This document shows positions 12,201 to 27,200 of a stretch of DNA of 64,000 nucleotides, one piece after another. Every line of letters starts with the position of its first letter. The stretch's first letter is position 1. The stretch covers positions 452,687 through 516,686 of the forward strand of contig VXAU01004024.1 in assembly GCA_013399695.1 (NCBI GenBank), given 5' to 3'. Below the pieces are notes generated by a model that saw only the letters and a list, made by a program, of their open reading frames with translations, had not been told where the DNA came from and did no database searches. A program made the translations under genes and the position numbers. This stretch comes from Formicarius rufipectus (taxonomy: Eukaryota; Chordata; Aves; Passeriformes; Formicariidae).

Positions 12201-15200
12201 TGAGAGAAAAAAATCCAAAGATTCAGTACAAGAAAATTGTTGGTTTTACATGTGTCATATATGTTGGGTTGAGTAAGCCTGAAAGATAAACACTCAAGCT
12301 CATCTGATAGGCAAATTTCACTCTGCTTCATATTTGGAATGACAGAAGCTAAATTCGGGTACATCTCTAACACTCATATCACTAGACGAGTGTCTCTAGG
12401 TGTCATGAAGTAAGAATATGAAACTACTCTTTTCCAGTAATTCCCTTGCTCTTGCTCAGTCTCCCTGAGTTTCTTTAGATGCATATCAGTCCCTTTTTCT
12501 CCTTTTACTTTTTGCCCTCTCCACTTGTACTGCAGCATTAATGTAAAAGTTCAATGAAGGGAATTAAAGCTCCTTGGAAGGATTCACAGGGTTGACATTA
12601 ACTATGCAAAAACAGGTTATACATTTGTCTAACTGGTCCCTCAGATCTTTCAAACTCTTCTGATAGAGGAATGCTCCTTCTTCAAGAACACCTGAGATAT
12701 TTTTCTGTTCCAAACCAGATAGTCTTCACTGCTACCAAGATGCTCTTGTACGGTAAATTATGGCTGGAATCTATTTTAAAGAATTGGAAGAAACAGCCTG
12801 ATTAAGAACTGGTGAAGCTTTCACTTGATTATCCCCAGACTTCAGAGAAAAAGCAGTACATTAAAAAAATTACAAATAGGCATTTTGAGTGGGTAAAGAC
12901 ATCTATGTCCATTATCTCAATCACCTTATACTCTCTTGTTTGGACTTGGATCTGCACCCTCTCCATCCAAGGGAGGAAGGAGAGAACAGGAGGAAGGGTT
13001 TGGTTTTGACAGTCTCAGTCTCTTCAATTAGCATTTAAACCCCCCTCAGTTTGGTTCCATGTACAATAATTAGAGGCCTCATGTAGTTACACAGTGCCTC
13101 ATTACTTCTTTATCTGCTGTGAAACACAAACATCACCTCACGCATTGAGTTTCTTATATTCTCAACACACTACAGGTTCTCACAGGACATTTTGCCACTC
13201 TCATGTTCCTCTTGACTGTTACGGCTCAAGTAAATCACAAGGGTCATCTGGAACTAGTAAATTCATTTCCAAATCATAAAGTATTGAGGGTCGTCAAAAT
13301 TAGAAACTTTCCTCTCTGCATCTGTCACTTAACTGTCCTTGTCCTAAACACAAGACAACTGAAAATAATCTTAAGTACCACATTTTCAGTCCTAATGCTT
13401 GGTTGTCACAATAAAATATCGACAGATAGTTATCCAATATTGTCATTTAATCACTATCCTAGGCTATGTTACTTGAAGTTCAGGATAAAACCAGGCACAG
13501 TATAACCCGGAACTTTCTTAGACTCTCCATTGCTTTTTATCACTTTGTAAACCAAAGAAAATGCAGCTCATTGTACTATTACAGCAGAAAGCATTCAGCA
13601 CTAGGAAAGGTAAGAGGATTACTGAAGCCTTTTTCTAACAATTAGTTAAAGCTGTGTCATAGATCAGATTTGAAAGGAAATCTTTACTTTTAGCAGTGAC
13701 TCTAGAGTACATTTTAAACATCACAGTGGAGCATGTTTAAAACAATGTCTACCAGGAGCCTGAAAACTCCCAAGTAAGAATTCCGAAGAAACAGCCAAAT
13801 CCTTTAAGATACACCATCTCTGTCCCCAAAACAGATGAACAAATAAGGGAAAAGAATATATATGAACTTACTGTTTCATTACAATTCATAGATTATTTCA
13901 TTGTTTTACAAGTGTTTTTCCTCATGTGAAGGCAAGAGCAGTCTCAAAACTTCACCATTTTTTACTCACTTGAAATAAAATTTCCTTTACCTTGCATTAT
14001 TGTCCAGACAAAGATACTCTCTGGGATCATCAGCACTAGCATTAGTTGTTTTAACACCCTTATCAATGAATAAACCAGCCTGAAACAAGTAAGGAAAGAA
14101 AACTCACACTATCCAAAAGTAAACATTATATTTATAAAATTTAAACACTGCATTCCATACAGAAATTAGAAACTCTTACATCTTTTAGCTTGGTTTTCAT
14201 TGGCATATTGTCTAAGGGAGAACTAGTTAATTAATACAATAAACTAATCTGTGCTAATTTGAGCAGAAAAAATGAACTAGCAGCGTTTTGAAAAAAAAAA
14301 AAAGTAAACGAAGATCATTAAAGTTCACTTCAGATTTCTTTCACAACATCTATCTGAGGTTTTGCATTTATTTCCAAATGGTGTTCTGGAAAATCTGGAA
14401 CCCCACCATGTGATGAATTCAAATTATTCCCACAAGTGGGAAAAAAAAACCCACTGTGAAAAATCCTTTGTATTTCACTTTAAAACTAAACTACTTTCAC
14501 CACTAAAGATTATCCTTGTCTAAGCGATCATCACTTTGGACATCTATAATCCAGGTTGACACAATTTACTTGAGAAAACATAAAGAAAGAGGAAGTCTGT
14601 ATGTTATTCACCCTGAATTATATATAAATACACCTGAACTACTTTCACCAGTGATCTACATTATGATTACAACTGAATCTCATGCACGAGTACATACTCA
14701 GACCAACTACTTGGAGTTCTCTTTTAACACGGAATTCTAGCACACAAACTGTGTTTAAAGATAATGCTAGCTATGCAGCTGAAACTTTTATTTTCCTAAT
14801 GCACTTTTTTATTCAGTTTGAGTGCATTCCAATCTGAATAAAATGCCCTACAGTCCCAAAGACATTGCTAACACAAGTTTCATAAAACATTGCATCATTT
14901 CTTGGTATTCGAAACAACTAACTGTCAAACAAAATCAGTTTAACTTGGCATAAAAAAGCCAGTAGTGATTCTGTAAGGTTTCAATGGCTAAACTATGAAA
15001 ATATCTTGTAGCAACCCTGTGGACTAGGGTTTTTATAAGGCAAACTTCAAACATGAATAAGGATTTAGAGTCTAGATGGCTTTGTAAATGCCATTATATT
15101 TACACATCAACACAGAGAGAGCAGGTGTATTCCAAATGAAATACTTTAAGGACTTTAACTTCACTTAGTTGAGACACAGAACAGGGATGAAAATCACGCT

Positions 15201-18200
15201 AATAAATTAATTATCAATGCCTGTAGCTAGGCTGAGAACTCGGTAAGAAAAAAAGTTGCAAATTACTGGTCTCCTGAAGGCAACACTAAAGCTTAAATCT
15301 CTAGCCAGAGACTGTACCACCATGTGTAACCACTCGAGTTACTGTAAACTAGAGACTCTGGAAAAGAAGCCACAGTTACTCCAGGAAGTTATTAGATGAA
15401 TTGCAACTGAAATTAACTTTAATGTTTCAAGGGTCGTCTTTCTTCAGAGTATAAAACAAACCTACAAGGAGTAGCACCTCAAATGCTCTGAGAGGTAGCA
15501 TTTAATTAGAAGTATGAATTGGTTTTAGTTGTCTTTGTTGTACAAGGATACGAAACACAGTGAAAACTTGAAATATGACAAGAAAATATAACCATGCTGA
15601 TTATGCACCCTTCTACAATACAGATCAAACACAGCACAAATCTATCACCTAAGCAGCTCAAAATGTAAACAGACAAATCCTAATATGAAATATTTATAAA
15701 TAAAGAACTTTTTTTAAAAAAATGAAATAATACATTACCTTAAAATTCGAATGAACTCTGTTGTTATAGAAGATTCCTAGGGGTGTGAGCTCTGATTTGG
15801 TTTCAATTGCTAAACTATGAGAATCACCTGTAGCAACCTTGTGGAACAAATACCATATTCCAGCATCCTGCAAGTAAGCAGAGAATAACATTACTTGTGT
15901 AGGATTCTGATCCTACTATTAGTACTGATACATCTATTCACAAATTAAGTATATGCTAAGCTAAACTTAGACATTTTAAGCAAATAAGAGCATAGTTCAA
16001 GCCAACTGTGTCTAATAGAATACGTTTTTTAAATAAAGTTCCAAACAACCGCCCAGTGAGAAAGCAGGATTTGCAAATAAGGCCACATTCCACTGAACAA
16101 TATACACTAAAAAGTGTTTTGCTTCTCAGTGAAGCCATGCAACACCACACATCTAGGATCTTCTAATACTTCAAAGCAGAAAAGTGTCCAAGTTCATGTA
16201 ACTTTAGTATTTCAGTTACATGTCATCCCACACACATCATCTTCCTTTGTTTACTAATAAATCATACTACTTACAGCAAAATACTCAAAATCATTTCTCC
16301 CCTCCTTAATGTTACAGTCTAAGTCTGGTCATCTCTACTCAGAATTAAAATGGTACAACCAAAGAATCCACAACAGCTATCACAAGAATGGAAAGAAAGA
16401 ATAAAAAGGAGTCCAGCCAGTTCAGAGTACTGTGCCAATAACTCTCAGTAATAATTTCAGTATTTGTTAAATTTTCTCTACTTCTTCAACACCTCTACTC
16501 TTAAGCAAGCTGGATTTATTTGCTTAAAGAGACCCACAGAATTTCCTCTTTCAACTAGATCTGTGGTCACAAGAAGAGGCATCAAGACAACAACTGCATA
16601 GCAGGTACCTACAAACAGGAAAAATGTTTCCTGTGTCCTTGCTACATAAAAAAATTATCACGTAAACACATTAAAGGGTTAAACAGTTGCTAAAGAAACA
16701 CCGCATACTGAGTGCTCCATCTTATAAAAAAAACCCAGCCATCATTCTTTTCTAGAAACATCAATAAAGCAAATTCATCCTGGCTTAAAATATCATAAAT
16801 TTCATTCTGAGAATATACTCATTTTTCATTACCTGAAAGTTCTGCTTCACAACAACATTCCTATCCATCATGATGACACACTGACATTTCTAGTGACTAA
16901 CTATTACAAAGGAAACGTGGATGTTCCATTAACAAAAATACCAAAACCTTACTTCACATATAATTAAATACAGTTCTGTGCTTGGCACATTCAAGTTAAT
17001 TTTATCCAAAACCTATCCTGATGCTTGAAAAATTGTTAAATAAATTAAAAAGCTTCTTAAGCACTTGAAAGCATTGAGAAATATGAAAAAGGTTTTTTTC
17101 TCTTTCTCTTTCTCATGCAGAGCCAAAACAAAAGAAACATCTATTGTCAATGCATGATAGGTTTCATTGTGTAATGAAGGAGCTGGGGGGAACCATGGAA
17201 TTATTTGCTTGTGAATTGCTATGGTTTATACCAGTAAAAGCTCTACAGTGCAGAATTTGTATGAAGACAGTTGAAACACTGTTTCTGAAACTTATTAGTC
17301 TGTAGTCCCTTTTTACTAATTCACTTACATCCACAGACGGGAGGTGTATCAGAGTGGCAAAACTTCCTAACACACACAAATGCTTGCTCTGATTAGGCAC
17401 AATCTCATAAGAAAAGGAAGTTACATCTACTGGGGTAATCTACAGAGGTAGAAAAAGACCTTGCAGGACTTATGCACCAGATCAAGCAAACTGTTTTTGC
17501 TAACTTAGCCTGCAATGCTAAAACTAGGTATATTACATAAAGCAGGCAAAATGGAAAGACATGGCATTTGGGAGAAAAAGTATTGGTTTAATTTGATTGG
17601 TGTGTCCAAATCCTTCCTAGGCAAATGGGAAAAGTTTGTCAAAACAAACTAACAAAAATAACTCTCCCTCACAAAACAAAATCAACCAAACAAAAAAACC
17701 CTCACCAAAACTCCCCAAACCAACAAAGATCAGACCACAAAAAGCCCAAACCAAAATGTTCTGATGTTTTCATACCCTAGATATTTCAACTCAGTTAAGT
17801 ATTTCGTGTCCTATTCTATTTAATAATAACTGTTTATTATGTTATCTGTGCCTATAAATACACACACTCATATTCTTCCAGCTCTGGAGCCTTTGCAACA
17901 ACAATCTTTCCTGTTTTTCATTCCCATTGATCTCTTTTGAAAAATCCACTCAAAACCATACACAACTCAGCGTTTCATCCAATGCAAAAGCAAACCAGAC
18001 TCCAGTCCCAGCGGTAACAAGACACTGGCACTAATAAAAGGTTCACAACAAGCAAAACCATATCATCAGTCACTGACTGGAAACAAACAACAAACTACTG
18101 ACAGGAAAAAGTAGTTCAGCTGTTTCTTACACAATGAACACCTTTCATAGTAAGTTTTCATTTCAATGACTACAGCTATGAAGACAAATCTCAAAGAGCT

Positions 18201-21200
18201 GTCATTAAATTCATGACAATCTAAAGAAAATGCAAGAGCATTAATCGAAATGCATTAATTTTGTGAAAAGAATTTCTACATATACACGTTGACATTATTG
18301 TCAGGTCTATTAACTACAAAGGGGAAGAGATCTCCTCTGTTCTGGCCCAAACCAAGATTTTTTGGCATCTCTCACATGCATGTCTAGACACACCCTGCAC
18401 TTTCAATGTCAATGTATTTTCATTGCCAAGCATAGAAAGAACATATTCATACATAAAAAAGAAAAATATACACACTTCTGGCAGTGTAAATGACACAGAT
18501 TTTATGAATGTCAGTAACATGAGTAGTTTATGATGAATTGCCTTCACATGTCTCACCTGTGAGCCTGCTGCTGCATTATTTATAAGATGATTGTTGGGAT
18601 GAGAAATCCAGAATGTCGAAACTGCCCTAAAATTCAGAAACAGGTTACTATAGAAAAGCTATGGATCCAACAAAAATATCTCCCCGTTGCAACAAGCACA
18701 TCAGAAAAAGTTAAACTGGTAAGTCACTACTTCACACATTCAATAAAAAAATCGTAAAACTTCCCACATTTATAAGTTAAAAATGCCTTTTTTTGTTCAA
18801 TGCACAGTTTTGCATTTAACGTTGTGCAGATATGCCATGCAATGATAAACCGTTTTAAGAGGCTTTCACAAGAAATCAGTATCACTTATGTCTCTAGTGG
18901 TAACAGCCTGAGAATATGCATACAGAAGCAGAGATGTTCAACAGACTTTTACAGCCACAAGTATCACAAGGAACAAGAATCTTCTTATAAAACAATTTAT
19001 TTTTCTTTAGTTAAAGACTAAACACTAGTTTTTATTTTTTAAATACCAGTACTATGTGAACCACATTTAACATGTCTGCATTCACTAAATTATACATAAA
19101 AATGTTCCCATCTATATTTTTTTGAGATCATCAGCAGGCTTGGTTTTACTTTTTCACCATGACATACTCACATGCAGTCTGTGGCTGGCACTGGGACATA
19201 GTTCCCATACACTTTATCCCTAATACCAATACACATGGTGCTGTTTCTGTCTGTAGGTAGAAGAGTGCCTGGTTTTGTGACAAGCCCAAGATTGTGGAAC
19301 AAAGTATTCCTCTGCTCAATGCCATCCTCCAGGAAAAAACAGTGACCTAGTGTGTCATAGCCAATGGTGTCCTTTATCTGCCGAAATACAAGTTCAGTTT
19401 GTCAGTTGTTAACAGAATTTACTGAGATTTATTTGACAAATACCATCTAGTTTTACTGTCTTGGCACAGCTGCAGAGTGAAGCTTTAGCATCAGCAGTTC
19501 AGATGAGTCAAATACACAGTTTTATTTATCCCTCACAAACACATTATTATGTCTGGATAGCTTAGCTGCCTGGTAGAATCTGAAAAAAAGAGAATGGTAA
19601 GAGCTGCTAAAAAATATTACTGTTTGCAATTGTCAATTTATTCATTGAAATAAGAAAAATACCGCTGAGCATGAAACTTGCAGAAGGAATAGGATTATTT
19701 GGGGGTCTGAATGCACCTTAACATTTATCCAACACAGTATGTTTTACTTTCCTTGCACCTACCAGCAAGCCATTAGTTGCATGAACAGTCACACATCTGG
19801 AAAAACAGTGATGAATGGAAAGACCTTCCAGGTAAGTTTTAAAACTATAACCTCCTTTTTCATCCACATCCCCACAATGGTGAAAATGAACAGGGTAACT
19901 TCCAATCTGCTGCTGACCCATTTGCTTCAATTCCACATAGGAGAGATGAACAGATGAAAAATTCTTCAAAACCTAAAAATACAATATGAAGTCCCAAGTG
20001 AATAATCAATAATTTGCTTTTTAATCAATGGAAATTTTAAGTTAATACATCATCTAGACCAGACATAGAGAAGTTAGATATACAGTTGCCACAGGCCAGC
20101 ACAATAAAAGAACAATCATTACAGTCTTGCTCTACACAATGCCTTACGAAACAGTATCCTTCATAAATAAGTTTAAATCTCCACATGGTAAAACAGAGGA
20201 ATTTTTACCAGACATGTTGCCACACTTTACGGTTTATTTTTTACCAGGTGGTACATTCTTTACATGTACTGTACAAACAAACAGCAATCACCCACATCAG
20301 AAGCTGTCTGTACTGAAGCTGCACCAGCATAGCCCACCTGGGGCAGGCTTCACTCAATAAAAAACAGCTGTGCAGAATAAGAAATTCAAAGGAACCTGCT
20401 GAGATACCAGGAGCTCAGTGCTAGGTCAGCATAAAGACAGTTGCTCAGCACATTGCTCGAAGAATACCTCCAGCCACAGAGATGACAATTGGTTCTCGCC
20501 TTTCATTTTCCCACTATCTAAGCATTATTTTCCTTGTTGAAGTCTAGTCTCATTGTCTCCTGTCCTCTTCACCCCTAAGAATTTCTCTGGCCTCTCTAAA
20601 GCCTCATCAGTGCCTGAAGACAGCCACAAGATCCTTCCTCTCAGCTCCTCCTCACTCACCATCACATACTGCCAACACAAAGCCTTCCCTGGACACATTC
20701 CAGTGCATCTACATCATCTTCGCAATGGGAACTCAAAACTGGACACAGCACCTCAAAGGAATTTTTTAATTAAGGAAGATAAGAAATTGCCCTAACAATC
20801 ACATAACTTTACAGAAAGCCACCAAGTACAAAGTAAAATCATAATGGGGCTGTACCAATAATGTGGAAGAGAGAAACTATTTTCTTCTACCTAACCTGCT
20901 ATGAAAACACAAACCAAGTGCAACAGCTAAAGTGCAAGGAGCTAAGATTTTTTAAAAAAATATTGAAACCGAATGAAAACAGACCTTACCTTTTTTTTTG
21001 TAATTTAATTTCATTAACTTACCCATACTGAGTATTTATCAAAAATAACAATTTTCATACATACTTTTTGCCCTAGAAAAATCAGTAGTATGGACTTTTT
21101 TCCCTCCTCCTCTAAACGAACTCCTAAGAACTGAATGCCTAAATTACAGGCATTCCTGGTCTCTGACTCTTAACATTGAAAAGCACCAAAACTGCAAACA

Positions 21201-24200
21201 ATGCCTCTCTGTCACTGCCACTAAGCCTCCTTTACACTACTGTCCTAGTGACCAGTACAAAATCCAGGATGATGAAAAATTTTTACATTTCTTAGTGTCC
21301 AGGATCCCTCGTTTGTGCATGCAAGATTTGCGTAAGCTGGAAATGCTTTCAGTGCTAAAGTCTAGGTTTGGCAGCAGACACTACTACTGTAAACAGTCTC
21401 CTGAGAACAGTTTAACAACTTTGATGATTCAAAATGTTTGTTTTCTCTTCTGCCTTCCAGACATCTGAAGGTCTGCTGTATTCACACTTTTGTGGCAATC
21501 AAGTCACGCTTTGCAGGAGTTGTAGCTTATCATTATCTTCTTCCATTACGCTATCTTAAGCACAAAGTGCCTTGAGTTTATCTACTTTCTTCCACAAAAC
21601 AAAAGCTACCACATAGGGAAAGGGCATACTTTTTTCTCACTAGTATGTTCACAACTATAAAACCTGCACTCAAATATACTAGAAAGAGATTTAAACTGTA
21701 ATCACCACATAATGAGCACAAACATTTGCAATTAAAATACGAGGCCTCAAACTTCTCTAGCATCAGTGAAGCACTGCTGCTCAACCCTTTCATCAAAAAA
21801 TGTAAGAGAATACAACTTTAAATATTAGTTTCTAGAATAATAATGTATTTCAGCTTTCTTTATGTATGTAATACAAGAAATTTGAAGCAGTTCCCTTTGC
21901 ATAACCTTAATATTTTCAAATTTTTAAGAAATTAAATACAAAACCTCATACTTTCTTTTCTCTCCATGCCTCTCTAGTGCCCAATTTCAGATAAGGTAGA
22001 TCTTTAGGATTGAATGCTCATCACCTGGGGAGGCAGGAAGGCAGTGAAAGGAGAGAAAACAGACAAGAGGGAGATCAAACTTTCTTCTGTAATATTACTG
22101 GATGCACAGACATGGATGACACTTATAAGGTTTAATCCCTGCCATGCAACCTTGCAATACCTGTTGGGTATTTCTAGAATACTTTGTACATTGATATCCC
22201 TTCCTTCAGTTCTGCAGAGTAAGTCTTGAAGAGTAAAGTCCACTCTTGGGAAGGCTAAGAACAAAGTCACTTCCACACAAAGCAACTGCACGAATTGATG
22301 TTCTTTAACTTTTCAAATCTGTTACAGTTTAACATTATTTTTTTTGTCCTCAATATGCCTTTACAAGACAGAAAGTTACTTTAAAATGTTTTGCAAACCT
22401 TGATATGGCCACCAAATGTATCATAACTAAAGAACTGACACTCCTTTTCACGATAGCAGATATTTTCTGTCTCTCCCTTTATTAAGATGTTTCTTGTAAG
22501 GACTCCAACTTCTGCTCTCATGTCCACTCCATCAATAATTTCTCCTACATGAGGAAACTGAGGATTTTCTGTCAAACAATAGTTATGAAAGGGGGAAAAA
22601 AAGAAAAAAGTTGTCATTTATTAAAATGAGAAAACTTATTTATATAAGCAAGTTAATTGTAGCAACATAAACCCAAGCATTCATCTTCCTTAACACACTG
22701 TTCTCGCTCAGCTTTTCTTATGGTAGGTGTATTTTTTGTTTTAATAAGAAACTAATCCTAAAGAAATATCAACACTTTATTTGCAAATATATCTTAGTTT
22801 CAGTGCAAGTTTGTGAACAGAATGGGGAGGGAGGTTTAAATTAATCCAATGTATTTAGAAACTTGTGGTGAAACATGGATGCAGATTTGCTTTAAAACAA
22901 AAATTATACCAGCTGCTTAAACTGCTACAAAGACAAATTAAAAACTGAAAATGTGGCCCAAACACCTTTAAAAAACCCTGTATTCATCATCTCCTAAAAG
23001 AACAAAGGATTAGCTTTCCTACTTCAGTTTTCTTTTTCCTAGATAGCTCTTCTGAGGATGCATAAACTAAAATTAGGGCAAAGATACTCTGGTTTTACAC
23101 TGTTCTTCCAAAAATCAATACTTTTTTTATATGAACTGAGAAAATTTTCGGGTCCTGTAAACCTTAAAAAATGCATTTATTGATTGCCAAATACAGACTG
23201 ACACTATCGCTTCAAGGCTTACAGGAGGATATAAGCCTAAACTACCAGAGAAACAAAACAAAGAGTGGTATTAACCCTGTATTTGCAGTTGAGGATTAAA
23301 AAAGATAAGAGATTTCTGTAAATGAGACTGCATTCCTCTCCCTGAAGGTTTATCTATTGTTTTTTCCTGTATTTGACTAGCAAACAAAAAATAAGTGAAA
23401 AAAGAGCAACCAGGGCTACTACAATACAACACTTTTTAGTTTTTCTACTACAGAGAGGTAAAAACAGCTAAAAACCTAGCAAAAACTTCTAGAAATAATT
23501 TCAGAAAATGATACATTTCTCAGCATGTAAAGTTGATCATTCCACAGAAAATTCATTCTTTGTAGAACAAATATATAGGGTGATTTGGGGATTATTTTAA
23601 ACTGTATGCGTTACTGTGACCAAAAAAAAAACTATACTGAGAGTAAAACAACCACAAATGGGCAAGTTCACCATTGTTAACATCTTTTAAAGATCTGTAA
23701 ATAGTCTAGATAGGACTTATTTTCAAAACAAGCCAAGACTTTGTATTTTATGCCACATAGTAAATCTTGCGAAAACAGGGTTTTTTAAAGGCCTTTAAAA
23801 GCAGATGCTTTCTCACAGCATAGGATTTCCAAGAGAAAACAGCTTGCACATACACTACTCAGTCATGACAAAGAACTTCTAAAATTTCACACTGCAATGT
23901 TCAAGTTAAGCTTGCTCCTTAAAACCCTGTGCTCAATAAAACACACAACATGACACTTAAGAACAGAGCCAGGGATGTACCATGTTCAATGGCACTAAGA
24001 TATCACTACAGCTTCCTGCAGGCTGGTATTCTCCAACATGTAATAAGGCAAACTCGTTTATGCTTTTTCCATACCTGAGACTTTGCAGTGCAGTAGAACT
24101 ATGTGACCCATGCTAACAAATGTTGTGGGAAGCAAATTTCACTGCATGGCAGACATACAGACTGGCAGTCACTTAAAGCATAGGGGGATAGGGAACTTTG

Positions 24201-27200
24201 AGGGCATTCACAGAAAGTTTCTGAGAATGAACAAAGAGCAGCTTGAAGAAGAGGAAGTTTCACCATGAAGAGATTAAATGGGACAAAACCAGATTCAGAA
24301 CAGCACTGATAAGCTTCTGCAAACCAACACTGCAAAACTTATTAGTTTGATCTACTGACTGATGCTGCAGCCCACCAGGAGTAAGAGGGAAGCTCCAGAG
24401 CAGAATCTGGAAGACCACCAGTATGGAGAGGGTGTGGAGCAGCAGAAGGAAAACAGAGACGTCAGCAGAGCTGGCAAACCAGTCCCCTGGGAGGCTCTTG
24501 TGATGTCAAGCAGAATGACTCAGATAATAAAAAGGAAATGGGCAACAACATACATGATCATTTTGTGCACATCACACCCAAAGGAAAAACAGATTGTAAC
24601 TACTCAGGGATATCCTGTGTGAGCAGAGTCTTGGAAGGGTCACTTATTTCATAACCATTTTGTTAGTGGGGGGTAGAAAGGAGACTAAGAAAAAGGAGAA
24701 AAAAAGAAAAGAGGTGCAGGTTGAAATACTGCCATTTTCTTAATTTTCTTTTATTTCTCCTTTTTTAATAACAGAAAAAGTTATAATGACAACAGTTCAA
24801 AAAATGGAAAGGACATAATGACCACAAAAGCTATTCCAGCACCTATAAGGAGAACTTCTTGTCAAAAGACAAAGAAGCCAAGGACGAAAAACAAACATAA
24901 CTCTCTTGTAAGAAAACTAAGGCATTCAACAAGACTGGGAAGAAATGAGAAAGAAAAGTTAGTACGGGAAGCTGTGAGGCAGACCTGACATTACACAGAG
25001 CCATTTTTGCAGCAAGAAGAATTACACATTCATGTACATGGCAACAAAGCCATGCAGCCATGGGTGGAAAAAAAAATGCTGTTCTTTACTGCTCCCATTG
25101 CAAGGGACTGTCCAAGGGTGAATACAAATATCACACAGACCTTCCAATGGTGACTGCTTTCATACCTTTGACTTTAACCTGATGTTTGGTACATTCTGGG
25201 CAGAGAAGGAGGGTGAATTCCTCTGTCTGATACATTGAATAGTCTGTGCTTGCAACCACAATCTGGTCTCCAGGCTCCCAACTACTAACATCATCCAGAA
25301 GATTCAATATTACTCCACCTACTGCTTCTACCTGGAAGCCTGAAATTGGGACACCTAATTTCAGAAAAAAGTAAACACAATATTTGATTATATTCACCTT
25401 TATATTCAACCATTTCCAAACAGATACTAATAAAGTATGTATGAGATTTTGCAAGCTCTAAAGCCCTAAAACCTGTAACTGTTACCTCAAACATGCCAAT
25501 GTGAGATACCTTTATAGCCTGCTTATTTACTGAATCTCAAATAAAATAAAGGGAAAAGATGGAACTAACAGTGATAGGAAAAATCTTATTTTTTTAAAAA
25601 AATCCCTAATATCATATAGCAGCAACTTGTAGGTCCAGCCACCTCTGTTTTGAGTGACATTTTTTCCATTTTAAATTCTGCAGATGTAATCAAGGCCCTG
25701 GAAAACAAAGTAGAGGGATTTTTTTTTCTTTTTTAAACACAACTAATAGAACAGTTTAGTTTGGTAGATGAAGTTACACGCACATGGTATTTCACTGGCT
25801 TATGACAGATTTGTATAAGTCCAGCTGCTTTTGCTTAGTCTTGAACCTAAGTGTACAGCACAAGGAGGTAAAAGATATTTAAAAAAAATCTACAAAAATA
25901 TATAAGTCTATACATTTATATAAAACCATAATGAACAGTAAAGGGGTGGTACCTAACAGCTTATTTACTTAAATAAATGCAGAATTATCATAAAAAATTA
26001 ATCTGAGGAAAACACTATATTGCCTATTAATTCTAAAACTAGAAAGTGATGACTACCCATAAAAACTTAGATCAAAGGTATCTTAAAAAATGATAAAGGA
26101 TAAAATAAGTGGTAGGCTTTCCAGCTGTCTATATCACACATTCAACTTTGTATGATAACCATTACTTAAAGTTCAGCATTCAAATGGCTACAGAAAAATG
26201 TAAAAATAATAAAACATTTCTCTTGGTTTCTATCAAGTTTTCTTTTTTAGCACCATAAGCAACACCTCAGAAGCTTACATTTAAAATATGTATCACTGAA
26301 GAATTTACTATAATAAAATTTTTTTAAAGTGTCAGCATATATAACACCCCTGTCTTCACCTAAATATTCTAAAAATTAAGATTCTTAATATACTGCTCAC
26401 ATACTGTATATTGAGAAAATAGGTAGTACTGAAGAACTGTGTTCTCATATTTCATCCATAGCACACACAACTTACAGTAGCGCTCAAAAAAATCAAAATT
26501 GCAAGCAACTGCCTCAGTAAAAAAAAAAAAAAGCACATGCAATACTTTTTCTTCTTCCCCCAACTGTAGGATTTCACAAAAAAACTTTCCTACCATCATT
26601 CCATTCGCTGTAAGCTCTCACAACAAACTTCTGACCGTCCACTGTGAAAAAAACTTTCTGAGCAAGAGCTTTCCCACCAGTGCTGTGGTTTTCATAGTTT
26701 CTCACTGATTCGTTACAGGAAGAATTTCCACCACCTATAATACCAACTAAAGCCCAGGCTTGCCTGTGAAAATCAAAGGTAAATGTTTAAATATAATGGC
26801 CCATAACCAATTCTTTACAAAAAGAGGAAAAGACAAGGAGTACGAAAGTCCAAAAACTCTTTTGCCTGCTCTTTCAAATTCATTTTAAAATGCAACTTCA
26901 AAATGTAGAAGAAAACTGGTAGAACTTCCTGAAAATTGTTTAGAATAAGTGGATGTTCTATATAAACGGGCTAAGATAAAGGTTCTTACTCTAGAAGATT
27001 TTCATATACATTTTAGTAAAACGTTCAACCAGATACACTTTATTCCAAAAGCAAAATCATTAGAGATGAGCAACAAAAGCAATACAAGATCCTAGTCCTA
27101 AAAGGCTTTAGATGGGCACAGGAAGACCAGGAGCCAGAGCTGTCATTCCTGCCATGGCCTGCTGCCATCAGCCAGCAGCACACCAACGGAATGGCCAGGA

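Larger units (their letters stand above)
10851..13990 (-). other. CEMIP2 introns 14 (10851-11543), 13 (11580-12063) and 12 (12196-13990)
   Basis: AT-rich intron sequence. A T-run lies at about 11176-11189. I see no mobile element or other gene. Confidence 0.8.
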
